Assembly (NCBI RefSeq): GCF_009495755.1
Contig: NZ_WIBJ01000033.1
Span: 147,067-211,066, forward strand
DNA from: Flavobacterium sp. LMO8
GTDB lineage: Bacteria; Bacteroidota; Bacteroidia; Flavobacteriales; Flavobacteriaceae
Direction: 5' to 3'
DNA: 64,000 nucleotides
The first letter of the stretch is position 1, and every line of letters starts with the position of its first letter. Position numbers and translations under genes: made by a program. Under the pieces are notes generated by a model, which had not been told where the DNA came from, did no database searches, and saw only the letters and a list, made by a program, of their open reading frames with translations. Below, one piece after another: positions 54,893-62,635 of this stretch.

Positions 54893-55617
54893 CAGCTATA
54901 ATTATAGAAGATGAAATCCCCGCAGGAATCCGTTTAGAGCGACTTTTGATTCAATATGAATTTCAAGTTTTGGTTGTTTTGAATTCTGTAAAAAAAGCAA
55001 CAGCTTGGTTTAAAGACAACAAACATCCAGATATAGTTTTTATGGATATTAAACTACGCGATGGAAATTGTTTTGAAATTTTAGATAAAGTTAAAATTGA
55101 ATCAAAAATTGTTTTTACTACAGCTTTTGATGAATATGCACTTAATGCCTTTAATTATAATTCAATTGATTATCTGTTAAAACCAATTGACGAAAGCAAA
55201 CTGAATAGATTATTAGAAAAAATTGAAACTTTAAAATCAGGTTTTCACAATGAAATTAATTGGTCAAACTTTAAAGAATCAACTTTTATTAATTCTTATT
55301 TAGTCGCTTTTGGAACTCATTTGAAAAAAATCGAAGTTAAAGAAATTCTATATTTTTTTAGTGAAAACAATTCTACGTTTATTTTTACAACAGAAAATAG
55401 ACAGTTTTTACTTCATAAATCATTAGAAAAAATAGAACAAGAGGTTGATAATAATCATTTTTTTAGAATTAATAGAAAATTTATTATCAATAAAAAATAC
55501 ATTCATACTGTCAAAAATAATTCAAGAATTGAGTTATCATTAAAGAATGCCGAGTTGTTTTACTATGAAGTAAGTATTTCAAAATCTAGGGCGTTTATTC
55601 AATGGTTTTCAGTGTAA
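54889..55617 (+). CDS. LytTR-family response regulator
   Basis: Response regulator of 242 residues. The receiver domain (1-120) has the acidic pair EDE (7-9), phospho-acceptor Asp53 in FMDIKLRDGN, a Thr in VFTTAFDEYALNAF and Lys in DYLLKPID. The LytTR DNA-binding domain (about 140-240) has EILYFFSENNSTFIFT and FFRINRKFIINKKYI. It is translationally coupled to the kinase gene by an ATGA overlap. Targets are probably direct repeats near promoters, but none could be identified here. Confidence 0.93.
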   Translation: MTAIIIEDEIPAGIRLERLLIQYEFQVLVVLNSVKKATAWFKDNKHPDIVFMDIKLRDGNCFEILDKVKIESKIVFTTAFDEYALNAFNYNSIDYLLKPIDESKLNRLLEKIETLKSGFHNEINWSNFKESTFINSYLVAFGTHLKKIEVKEILYFFSENNSTFIFTTENRQFLLHKSLEKIEQEVDNNHFFRINRKFIINKKYIHTVKNNSRIELSLKNAELFYYEVSISKSRAFIQWFSV

Positions 55618-55799
55618 TAAATATGTTTTATAGTTAATAATTTGGTTTTATCACTATAATATCTTAAATTAGCATTATTATTCTCAATTTTAACCAATTA
55701 TAGATAAGACATTCACAGTTTTAGGATAAATATATTAAAACTATGTGTTTCTTAATTTAATATTTAATTGGTTATTAATAAAAAAATTAAGGATACATT

Positions 55800-55825
55800 A
55801 AGCAGGTCTTTGACCTGCTTTTTTA
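55800..55825. terminator. Bidirectional terminator between the lytTR and curli units
   Basis: AAGCAGGTC / GACCTGCTT perfect stem with a 3-base loop and T-run. It overlaps the stop codon of the reverse-strand lipoprotein gene. Confidence 0.92.
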
Positions 55826-57310
55826 TTTCCAGTCGGGCATGATGGCATTATCAAATAATTGTACTCTTGAACCTGTTATTCCAATGGAGTATTTAAAAAT
55901 ATTTCTAGCAGATATTCCATCATTTGAAGTACTCACAAAAAGAAATTCAGCTTCGTTTGGAGAATATCGAACTTCTAAATCGTTGAAACCTGCTGGTTTT
56001 TGAACATTTACTTCTGTTGCAGTATCAGTTAAAAAATCATATTGAAATATTCTTGAATCTAATTGTCGGTAATCAAAACTTTCAAAACCAGTAATATCTC
56101 TTGTAAAAACTAATTTATTATTAGTAACCGATAAATGTAAACCGCTAATCGCACCCATGGTTCCAGAGATTACATTTTCTACGATTATTCCGTTTGAATC
56201 AATTACGTAGATTTCTATTTCATAACCATTCAAATTATTTACTTTAAGCGCAATAATTGAACTATCAACACTCCAATCACATTCAGAAATGAATTTTCCG
56301 TTGGGCGTTTGAAAGATCAATTCTAATCCACTTCCATCGGCATTGATTTTGTACAGTTTATCAAAATTGGAATAGATTAATTGACTTCCGTTGCTTATCC
56401 AACTGAAATTGTAATAGTCCAAATTAAATCCCGCAGCTGGAATTCCGGCAGTGACTTTAAAAACATCAGAACCATCAGGATTCATGGTATAAATATGAGC
56501 TTGTCCGCCTGTGGTTCTCAAAAAAGCAATTTTATTTGCAGGAATATTTTTTCGTGGTCTGAAACTATTGGTTGCATCAGACGTAATTTGTAGCTCATTT
56601 CCAGCATCGTCAGCAGTGAAAATTACATTGTTGTCAGCAATTTTTCGAGTAAAAAGATAACGGGCATTTGGAAATTCTAATGTTCTAAATGATTGTGTCA
56701 AGCTATTTACTTCTGGGTTTATTCCATCTGAAACAGAAATTTGCCAAAAATATTTGGTACTATAATTAAGACCTGTTAAAGTATATGATGTCGTTGTAAT
56801 ATCTTCATAGATTGTGATTTCGTTTGTAATATCATTTCTAAGTGTAATTTTATAAGTTAGTTCGTCATCTTCTGCGTCTGTTGATTGCCAAGTTAAATTA
56901 ACGCTTAAGCTTAAATCTTCGGCATTATCCAAAGGTGTTAAAAGTTCTGGTACAGTTGGTGATTGGTTGATTTCTTCAATAGGTTCTAATTCAAAAACCA
57001 AATCTGTTTCTAATTCTTTTAGTACAGTTCCCGCTTCAAATTTGGCAATAAAACCATCTTTTCGGGCTTCAAAAGCATAATCTCCTGTTGGCACGTTTTC
57101 TATTGTAAAATATCCATCTTCATCAGTAAAAACAGCACTTGTATTAGGATTTGATGAAACACGAGCGTTTTCAATTGGCTCAAATGTAACGGCTTCTACT
57201 ACACGACCAGTTACTGTTCCAAAGCCTGTATCGTCAATAGTTTCTTCGGAACAAGAATATGAAAACGCAAGAATTAGTATAAAAAAACTGAATTTATATA
57301 TTTTGTACAT
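55823..57310 (-). CDS. Lipoprotein with carboxypeptidase-regulatory-like, Fn3 and beta-propeller repeats
   Basis: 495 residues. The lipoprotein signal ends in LAFSYSC (Cys20). Next is a carboxypeptidase-regulatory-like beta-sandwich (about 30-115, TGRVVEAVTFEPIENARVSS, YFTIENVPTGDYAFEARKDG), an Fn3-type domain (about 120-220, ITTTSYTLTGLNYSTKYFW), and TolB/PD40-like propeller repeats (about 225-495, such as RTTGGQAHIYTMNPDGSDVF). It starts 2 bases after the csgG stop, so it belongs to the curli operon. It may anchor or organise the amyloid at the outer membrane; this is inference. No homologue of it is part of the E. coli curli system. Confidence 0.85.
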   Translation of the reverse strand: MYKIYKFSFFILILAFSYSCSEETIDDTGFGTVTGRVVEAVTFEPIENARVSSNPNTSAVFTDEDGYFTIENVPTGDYAFEARKDGFIAKFEAGTVLKELETDLVFELEPIEEINQSPTVPELLTPLDNAEDLSLSVNLTWQSTDAEDDELTYKITLRNDITNEITIYEDITTTSYTLTGLNYSTKYFWQISVSDGINPEVNSLTQSFRTLEFPNARYLFTRKIADNNVIFTADDAGNELQITSDATNSFRPRKNIPANKIAFLRTTGGQAHIYTMNPDGSDVFKVTAGIPAAGFNLDYYNFSWISNGSQLIYSNFDKLYKINADGSGLELIFQTPNGKFISECDWSVDSSIIALKVNNLNGYEIEIYVIDSNGIIVENVISGTMGAISGLHLSVTNNKLVFTRDITGFESFDYRQLDSRIFQYDFLTDTATEVNVQKPAGFNDLEVRYSPNEAEFLFVSTSNDGISARNIFKYSIGITGSRVQLFDNAIMPDWK

Positions 57311-57312
57311 GA

Positions 57313-58743
57313 TTATTTTGTTGTGTTTGAAGTTGCTTCAATGGATAGATCTTTTACATGTTTTTTAATGGCTTTTTCATCATATTTTTTTCGAGGAAAA
57401 TAATAGTTTACGCTGATGAAAAACCGCCAATAATTGTCATCTCTAATTCCTGATGTGATGTTGTCAATTTTATCAGATTGTGTTAAATTGATTTCGCCAA
57501 GCATACGGATTCCTAAATTATCGGTTGCTAAATATTCTACACCTAACCCTGATTGTATTTTATAATAAGGTGATTCATAGCTAGATGTTGCTCCTAAACC
57601 AATTCCGATGAAGAAAAAAGGTGTTAATCTATCATAAGGTAGAAAAAGTACTTCAGTATTCAAATCAAAAGAAGTGTGTGCATCTTCAAATTTGTTTTTG
57701 TTTTTCATCCAAAATAGATTCACAGAAGTATTAATACTAAACGTGGGCAAAATGAAATAGCGCATTCCAGCACGCAAGGCAGGTTTTAAAACTGCACTTG
57801 GATAATCGCCTTGAATTAATGATCCACCAACGTCTAAGTTAACTCCAAATTTTGCTCTGCGTTCTTTGAAATAACGTTTGTATAGTAGTGTTGATTCTGA
57901 TTCTTCTTTTTCTTTGTTGTATTCGTTTATAACTTCGGTTAATGTTGAAATTGGCGCATTGGCAACCCAAATATTATCTTGAATTCCTTCTACAATTAAA
58001 CCTTCAACCGCTTTTTCAATTGCTTCTGTAACGGCCAACTGTAAAGGTTCATTTTTTGTAAAACCCGTTTCAACTTCCAATAATCTTTTAAATTTTACAT
58101 AGCGAAATAAACTTGCGTCTAACGATTGCGACAAAATGGTTTTTGAAACATAAATTGTTTTTAGAATTTTTCCATTTTGGGTAGAAACCAATCGAAGATA
58201 AACTGTTACTCGATCTTGTCTATAACTTGTAGAACTTCCGGCACCAAAATAGCGTGCACCAAAACCACCAGTTATGATATTAGAATCATAAGAAACAATT
58301 CCGCCTTCTAATAAAACTCCAGCATAGAGTAGTGGAGTTAGTTGTTGATCTTTTGAATTGGTATCTTTTAAATATTCTTGACGTGTTGATCTAATGATGT
58401 TTCTTTCTTGCAAAAGATTGGCTAAATTTTCTCGTTCAATTGGAATAAACCATTTTGAGTCTTCAAGTGCTTTTATTAAAATAGATGTTGAACCTTGTGT
58501 TACTGCTGTACTAAAATTACTTCCATTATCTGAAGGTTTGTATTGCCCCGTTTGGTCTCTAAATTTATACACACCTACAACAATTTGTTCTTTTGGTGGT
58601 GGTAATGATTTTAACGATAGAGTAGCAGGAGTTCCTTCTCCATAAGAAGCTTTTTGAACGGTGACTGGCTGATTAAAATAGGCTCCACAACTGCTTAATA
58701 GAATAAATAAACTGCAACCAACTATTTTTGTGCTTGTTTTCAT
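57313..58743 (-). CDS. csgG: CsgG-like curli secretion channel with C-terminal beta-barrel extension
   Basis: Outer-membrane lipoprotein that forms the nonameric pore for curli subunits. The signal ends in ILLSSCGAYF (Cys19). The CsgG domain (about 35-290) shows VVGVYKFRDQTGQYKP, STAVTQGSTSILIKALEDS, REN, GGFGARYFGAGSSTSYRQD and the final AVTEAIEKAVEGLIVEGI, close to E. coli CsgG. After it come about 180 more residues (about 295-476) of alternating amphipathic strands ending in FFISVNYYFPRKKYD, which look like a small outer-membrane beta-barrel. E. coli CsgG has 277 residues, so this is an extended form. The order upstream is csgF, csgE. Confidence 0.92.
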   Translation of the reverse strand: MKTSTKIVGCSLFILLSSCGAYFNQPVTVQKASYGEGTPATLSLKSLPPPKEQIVVGVYKFRDQTGQYKPSDNGSNFSTAVTQGSTSILIKALEDSKWFIPIERENLANLLQERNIIRSTRQEYLKDTNSKDQQLTPLLYAGVLLEGGIVSYDSNIITGGFGARYFGAGSSTSYRQDRVTVYLRLVSTQNGKILKTIYVSKTILSQSLDASLFRYVKFKRLLEVETGFTKNEPLQLAVTEAIEKAVEGLIVEGIQDNIWVANAPISTLTEVINEYNKEKEESESTLLYKRYFKERRAKFGVNLDVGGSLIQGDYPSAVLKPALRAGMRYFILPTFSINTSVNLFWMKNKNKFEDAHTSFDLNTEVLFLPYDRLTPFFFIGIGLGATSSYESPYYKIQSGLGVEYLATDNLGIRMLGEINLTQSDKIDNITSGIRDDNYWRFFISVNYYFPRKKYDEKAIKKHVKDLSIEATSNTTK

Positions 58744-58821
58744 GTGTTTTATTTTTTAGTAAAAAGAACACGTGTAAGCTAAATTTTAATAAACTTTAGG
58801 GCAGTTTATGTTTTAAGTAAT

Positions 58822-59259
58822 TTAATTTCTGGGAATAATAACTTGAGTCTCTTCACCTGTGAGAATGTCTAAAATATTGACGACTAAGCCTAAGTTTGAC
58901 TCGTATAATTCAACTGATAAACTTCCAAAAGTATATACACCATTTTGAGTCCCTGAGCCTGTGCCATCTCCTGATCCTGATGTATTGGAACCAAATTGAT
59001 TGTCGAAAAGTTCTCTTGATAAATAACTTAATAATTGTGAATTTAAGTTGTCTCTAAAACGTTCTAAATCTGATTGTTGTTCAAAACCATCTTCACCATC
59101 TGGGTCTTTTAATAAATTTTGTGACTCGGCTGAACTTAACATCCATTGATAATTGAATGTATCGCCACCAAATGCTGGGTTTTTTGGTTTATAAACTAAG
59201 TTTTGTGCGAATGAAAAACTGATAAAAAAACAAGCGAATAGTGTTATGTACGTTTTCAT
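58822..59259 (-). CDS. csgF: CsgF-like curli nucleation/assembly factor
   Basis: 145 residues including the signal peptide MKTYITLFACFFISFSFAQ. The mature N-terminus has the CsgF hallmark NPAFGG (27-32) followed by DTFNYQWMLSSAESQN, the part that in E. coli inserts into the CsgG pore. The middle is Gly/Ser-rich (SNTSGSGDGTGSGTQNG) and the C-terminus ends in LTGEETQVIIPRN, both typical. It helps anchor and nucleate fibres at the surface. It lies 10 bases after csgE and 78 bases before csgG. Confidence 0.92.
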   Translation of the reverse strand: MKTYITLFACFFISFSFAQNLVYKPKNPAFGGDTFNYQWMLSSAESQNLLKDPDGEDGFEQQSDLERFRDNLNSQLLSYLSRELFDNQFGSNTSGSGDGTGSGTQNGVYTFGSLSVELYESNLGLVVNILDILTGEETQVIIPRN

Positions 59260-59269
59260 TTTTATTGTT

Positions 59270-59995
59270 TTAGTATTGTTCGATTCTGTTTTTTAGTTTT
59301 TCTAAATCTTTGAAGTATTTCTTTGTAATTTGTATGGCTTCTTCGGCTTTTTGAGAAAGAAATTCTTCATTTGGATTTGCAATAAATTCTGAAATTAACT
59401 TGTTGTCTATTGTTATTTTAAGAATTGTTGTTCGTCCGATGTTAAGTTGCTCTTCAATTTGTACAATTTGATTTCCTTTTATGGCTTCAGAATTGTATTT
59501 TGAAAAATATATATCGTAAAAATCTTTTCCTACTTTAGTTTTGGTATCGTCTGAAACAATACCGGTAATTTCAAGTTCGGCTTCATTTTTATTTAAAACT
59601 TCACTTTTTTTTTCTTCTACAATAATTCGGTCTTTTCCCACCATAACATCATTATCGTCATAAATTAAGAGTAGAATTATAATTTCATCTTTTGTGCTTT
59701 GATTGATTTTTGTTGTTGAAAGTATTTTTTTCTCATTAGGATTTAACGTAAACTCACCATTTTGAGAATTGTTTGACGTGTTTGTTGTTTGTTTATTTTT
59801 TTTAATGACAGATAAAGTGTATGATAAATTTTTCATGCCGTCATCAAGATTTTCAGCTGTTCCTGTAGCTGAAACCATTTCTTCAAAATAACTCAATTCT
59901 ATTTTAGCTTTTACTTCTGTATTCAAAATTTGAGCATTAATAATTGTACTAAAAAGTAACGAGAAAATTAGAATATGTAGCTGATTTCGTTTCAT
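59270..59995 (-). CDS. csgE: CsgE-like curli chaperone with N-terminal CsgH-like domain
   Basis: 241 residues with a signal peptide (MKRNQLHILIFSLLFSTIINA). The C-terminal part (about 135-241) matches CsgE: ELEITGIVSDDTKTKVGKDF, GRTTILKITIDNKLISEF and EEAIQITKKYF. E. coli CsgE has about 129 residues, so roughly 105 extra residues precede it. That part (about 25-125) shows TGTAENLDDGMKNLSYTLSV, SNNSQNGEFTLNPNEKKILS and IDDNDVMVGKDR-like strands (seen as LIYDDNDVMVGKDRI), a pattern like CsgH/CsgC proteins, which hold curlin subunits soluble. The start overlaps the csgB stop by 4 bases (ATGA). Confidence 0.88.
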   Translation of the reverse strand: MKRNQLHILIFSLLFSTIINAQILNTEVKAKIELSYFEEMVSATGTAENLDDGMKNLSYTLSVIKKNKQTTNTSNNSQNGEFTLNPNEKKILSTTKINQSTKDEIIILLLIYDDNDVMVGKDRIIVEEKKSEVLNKNEAELEITGIVSDDTKTKVGKDFYDIYFSKYNSEAIKGNQIVQIEEQLNIGRTTILKITIDNKLISEFIANPNEEFLSQKAEEAIQITKKYFKDLEKLKNRIEQY

Positions 59996-60474
59996 CTGTT
60001 AATTACGATTACTGATGCGTTATTTCCGTTGATTTGAATTTTTAAACTTTCTGATATTTTGTTACTTCCAAAACTTGTAATTCGATTATTATCACCATTT
60101 TGAATGTATTGATTTTCAATTATATTATAATTTCCTATCGACATTTCATGGATTGTATTTCCATTTCCATTTTGAAGAATAAATTCATTTACTTCTGCTT
60201 CAACTCTGTTAATATCTGTCGAATTAAAATGTCCGTTTTGATATACTTGAATGAATGATTGATTGGCAATAATTGTATTTTGATTGTAATTTTGATTTCC
60301 TATTTGTGTAATTATAGCACTATTAGTTTGGTTTTGAGAAATTGATGCTTTTAGTTTATAATCAATAAGATTTTGATTTAGAATCGTTATTTCAGTTTGT
60401 GTGTTTTCTTGTGAAATAACTGTAAAGCCAATTAACAAATATATAATGGCGATTATTTTTTTTAGATTTTTCAT
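59992..60474 (-). CDS. CsgB-like minor curlin subunit (nucleator candidate)
   Basis: 160 residues with signal peptide (MKNLKKIIAIIYLLIGFTVIS). It has irregular curlin-type units with QIGNQNYNQN, QNGHFNSTDIN, LQNGNGNTIHEM, QNGDNNRITSFG and INGNNASVIVINR, closer to CsgB than to the regular CsgA-like protein upstream. The Arg at the end recalls CsgB. It could nucleate the fibre, but this rests only on similarity and position. It is 126 bases downstream of csgA with a hairpin in between, and its stop overlaps csgE. Confidence 0.8.
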   Translation of the reverse strand: MKNLKKIIAIIYLLIGFTVISQENTQTEITILNQNLIDYKLKASISQNQTNSAIITQIGNQNYNQNTIIANQSFIQVYQNGHFNSTDINRVEAEVNEFILQNGNGNTIHEMSIGNYNIIENQYIQNGDNNRITSFGSNKISESLKIQINGNNASVIVINR

Positions 60475-60558
60475 ATGTTAAAACTTCATTTATCATAGGT
60501 AACATATGGTATCGCTGTTATCACAAACTTTTATTTTTAGCGATTTCATATAATAAAA

Positions 60559-60595
60559 ATGAGACAAGCAAGAAAAACTTACTTGTCTCATTAAT
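60559..60595 (-). terminator. Hairpin (terminator or attenuator) between csgA and csgB
   Basis: AATGAGACAAG / CTTGTCTCATT perfect 11-base stem with a 12-base loop, immediately after the csgA stop codon. It would give abundant csgA message with reduced read-through into csgB and the assembly genes. Confidence 0.85.
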
Positions 60596-60600
60596 AAAAA

Positions 60601-61419
60601 TTAGTTAGATTGATTTACTAAAGAAAGGTTACCAATTCCAGTTTGGTTAACAAAACTCATGTGTAATTGACCAGTTTGATTTGTCCAAGCAGTATTTAAC
60701 GAACCATCTTGTTGGATGTAAGAGAAGTTTCCTTCACCATCTTGAGTAGTAATTGCTAAATTGCTTTGGCCATCTTGATCATGAATTGCCATGTTATCTT
60801 CACCTAATTGTAATTGATAAGAAGCATTTCCTTCACCAAATTGAAGTGCTAATCCCATATTACCATCACCAACTTGAATTTGTGATGAGTAATTGTCTTC
60901 TCCAAATTGAATTGCAGTTGCGCTATTATCATTTCCAAATTGGGTTTGATCAGCAGTATTATCTTCTCCAATTTGTAAAACGGAAGCAGTATTGTCTAAT
61001 CCAACTTGTAAAACGTTAGCTTCGTTAGTAATTCCTAATTGGTTTACTGTAGAACTATTTCTTCTGCCATATTGATCAATGTCAGAATCATTTCCTAAGC
61101 CCACTTGAGTCACATCGGCTTCATTTCTTCTACCGTCTTGATTTACGTTAGAATAATTTGCGATACCTAATTGATCCACTTTGGCATCATTTCGTCTACC
61201 CAATTGGTCAATTTCAGAACCATTGAAAGCACCAATCTGATCAACTTCTGCTTCGTTGAAGCGTCCATCTTGGTCAACATCTGAACCATTTAACAATCCG
61301 AATTGGTCTACATCAGACATGTTTCCTAAACCTGTTTGGTTTACTAAACTTAAATTGGCTTGTGCAAACATTGCAACTCCAAACAACATCACGGAGATGT
61401 TTAAAACAACTTTTTTCAT
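60601..61419 (-). CDS. csgA: Major curlin-like subunit with 22 regular 11-residue repeats
   Basis: 272 residues: signal peptide MKKVVLNISVMLFGVAMFAQ, a short leader, then residues 27-268 made of 22 units of exactly 11 residues with the pattern xQxGxxNxxxx, and a last half unit NQSN. Unit 21 has His in the Asn position. Units 2-10 are rich in DQxGRRN, units 11-17 in QxGEDN, and units 18-20 in QDG. E. coli CsgA has five repeats of about 22 residues, so this is a longer and more regular amyloid strand stack. It is the first gene of the operon, with an upstream hairpin region. Confidence 0.93.
   Translation of the reverse strand: MKKVVLNISVMLFGVAMFAQANLSLVNQTGLGNMSDVDQFGLLNGSDVDQDGRFNEAEVDQIGAFNGSEIDQLGRRNDAKVDQLGIANYSNVNQDGRRNEADVTQVGLGNDSDIDQYGRRNSSTVNQLGITNEANVLQVGLDNTASVLQIGEDNTADQTQFGNDNSATAIQFGEDNYSSQIQVGDGNMGLALQFGEGNASYQLQLGEDNMAIHDQDGQSNLAITTQDGEGNFSYIQQDGSLNTAWTNQTGQLHMSFVNQTGIGNLSLVNQSN
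60616..61341 (-). repeat. Tandem array of 22 units of 33 bases coding for curlin repeats
   Basis: In-frame 33-base units within csgA, diverged at the DNA level but constant in length. The array can be mistaken for a CRISPR; no identical repeats or spacers are present. Confidence 0.9.
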
Positions 61420-61681
61420 AATTTATATATTTAATTGGTTATTAAATTCAATATAAAATGCAACCAAAAAAAGTACGGGAAGTTGTTTTGATTAATGGAA
61501 TTTATCCATTTAGGTAGGGGGCAAAATGTGAATTATTTTTGCCAAAATTATATATAATATTTAATTATAAAAACTTTTTAAAGTTAATTTTTTAATTTTT
61601 TAGCAACTTTTCTACGAATTGTTCAAAATCATAGATAAAGTGATGTTGTATTGTAAATATCAGAATATGAAAAAATGAAAT
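61420..61681. promoter_or_regulatory. csgA upstream region with inverted repeat
   Basis: No gene seen in this region between the csgA ATG and the ompA terminator. An inverted repeat GGCAAAA (61520-61526) / TTTTGCC (61537-61543) sits about 100 bases before the ATG and might be an operator. The rest is AT-rich. No good -7/-33 pair could be placed with confidence, so the promoter is not pinpointed. Confidence 0.4.
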
Positions 61682-61713
61682 AAAAAACGCCTCAAGTGAT
61701 TGAGGCGTTTTTT
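61682..61713. terminator. Terminator of the OmpA-like gene
   Basis: AAAAAACGCCTCA / TGAGGCGTTTTTT perfect stem with a short loop, about 20 bases beyond the stop of the reverse-strand ompA-like gene. Confidence 0.93.
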
Positions 61714-61729
61714 ATATTTTAAAGGTAAA

Positions 61730-62566
61730 TTATTTCCCTTCTAAGTTTTTCATTTCCTTTTCTAACATATCGTAGAATTGGTCAATTTTTGGCATAATGA
61801 TAATGCGAGTTCTTCTGTTTTTAGCTCTGTTAGTAGGAGAATCGTTTTCCACTAAAGGAATGTAAGAACTTCTTCCCGCTGGAATTAATTGTTTTGGACT
61901 AACTCCTAATTCATTGTGTAAAACTCTTACGATTGAAGTTGCTCTTTTTACCGATAAGTCCCAGTTGTCTAACAAAACGGCATTTTTAATCGGCACATTA
62001 TCAGTATGACCTTCAACCATACATTCGAAGTCTGGTTTACTGTTGATTACTTTAGCCACTTTAGCTAAAACACCTTTTGCTTTGTCGCTTACTTCATAAC
62101 TTCCTGATTTGAATAATAAATTATCAGCAATTGAAATCATGACAACTCCTTTTTCAACATTGATATTGATGTCTGGATCATCGATTCCAACTTCGCGTTT
62201 TAAACTCGTAACTAAAGCCAATGTAACACTGTCTTTTTTAGTTAAAGCATCTTGTAAACGTGTTATTTTTAAATCTTTCTCTTTTAAACTTTCTAATGAT
62301 TTTTCAAGATTTTCAGCCCCTTTTGTAGTTAAAGTGGTTAAATTACCCATGTTATTGATTAAGTCTGTATTGTTTTTCTTAAGAAAATCAACTTGACTCG
62401 CTAACGCTTCTCTTTCTGTTAAACAAGTGTTTAATTTAACCGTTGCGGTGTTTAATAAATCTTGAATCTCTTTGTTTTTAGCCTCTAATTCCGTGTATTT
62501 CTTTTTTGAAACACATGAACTTAATGAAATAGCAGCTACTGTGGCGAATAACATTACTCTTCTCAT
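61730..62566 (-). CDS. OmpA-family lipoprotein
   Basis: 278 residues. The lipoprotein signal MRRVMLFATVAAISLSSC (Cys18) is followed by a long alpha-helical coiled coil (about 20-130) and an OmpA-like peptidoglycan-binding domain (about 140-265) with FKSGSYEVSDKAKGVLAKVA, VEGHTDNVPI and NRAKNRRTRIIIMP. It should tether the outer membrane to the cell wall. The coiled coil recalls the stalk region of gliding or outer-membrane stability proteins, but no specific link is visible. It stands alone between terminators. Confidence 0.92.
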   Translation of the reverse strand: MRRVMLFATVAAISLSSCVSKKKYTELEAKNKEIQDLLNTATVKLNTCLTEREALASQVDFLKKNNTDLINNMGNLTTLTTKGAENLEKSLESLKEKDLKITRLQDALTKKDSVTLALVTSLKREVGIDDPDININVEKGVVMISIADNLLFKSGSYEVSDKAKGVLAKVAKVINSKPDFECMVEGHTDNVPIKNAVLLDNWDLSVKRATSIVRVLHNELGVSPKQLIPAGRSSYIPLVENDSPTNRAKNRRTRIIIMPKIDQFYDMLEKEMKNLEGK

Positions 62567-62635
62567 ACGATAATTATTTTTTACAAAATTAAATGGAAAT
62601 TGTTAAAAAATAGCTTTTTTAAACCTAAACTATTG

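Noticed and set aside
60616-61341. Regular 33-base array suggesting CRISPR
   Set aside because: Units are in frame, diverged, lack spacers and encode the curlin QxGxxN pattern.
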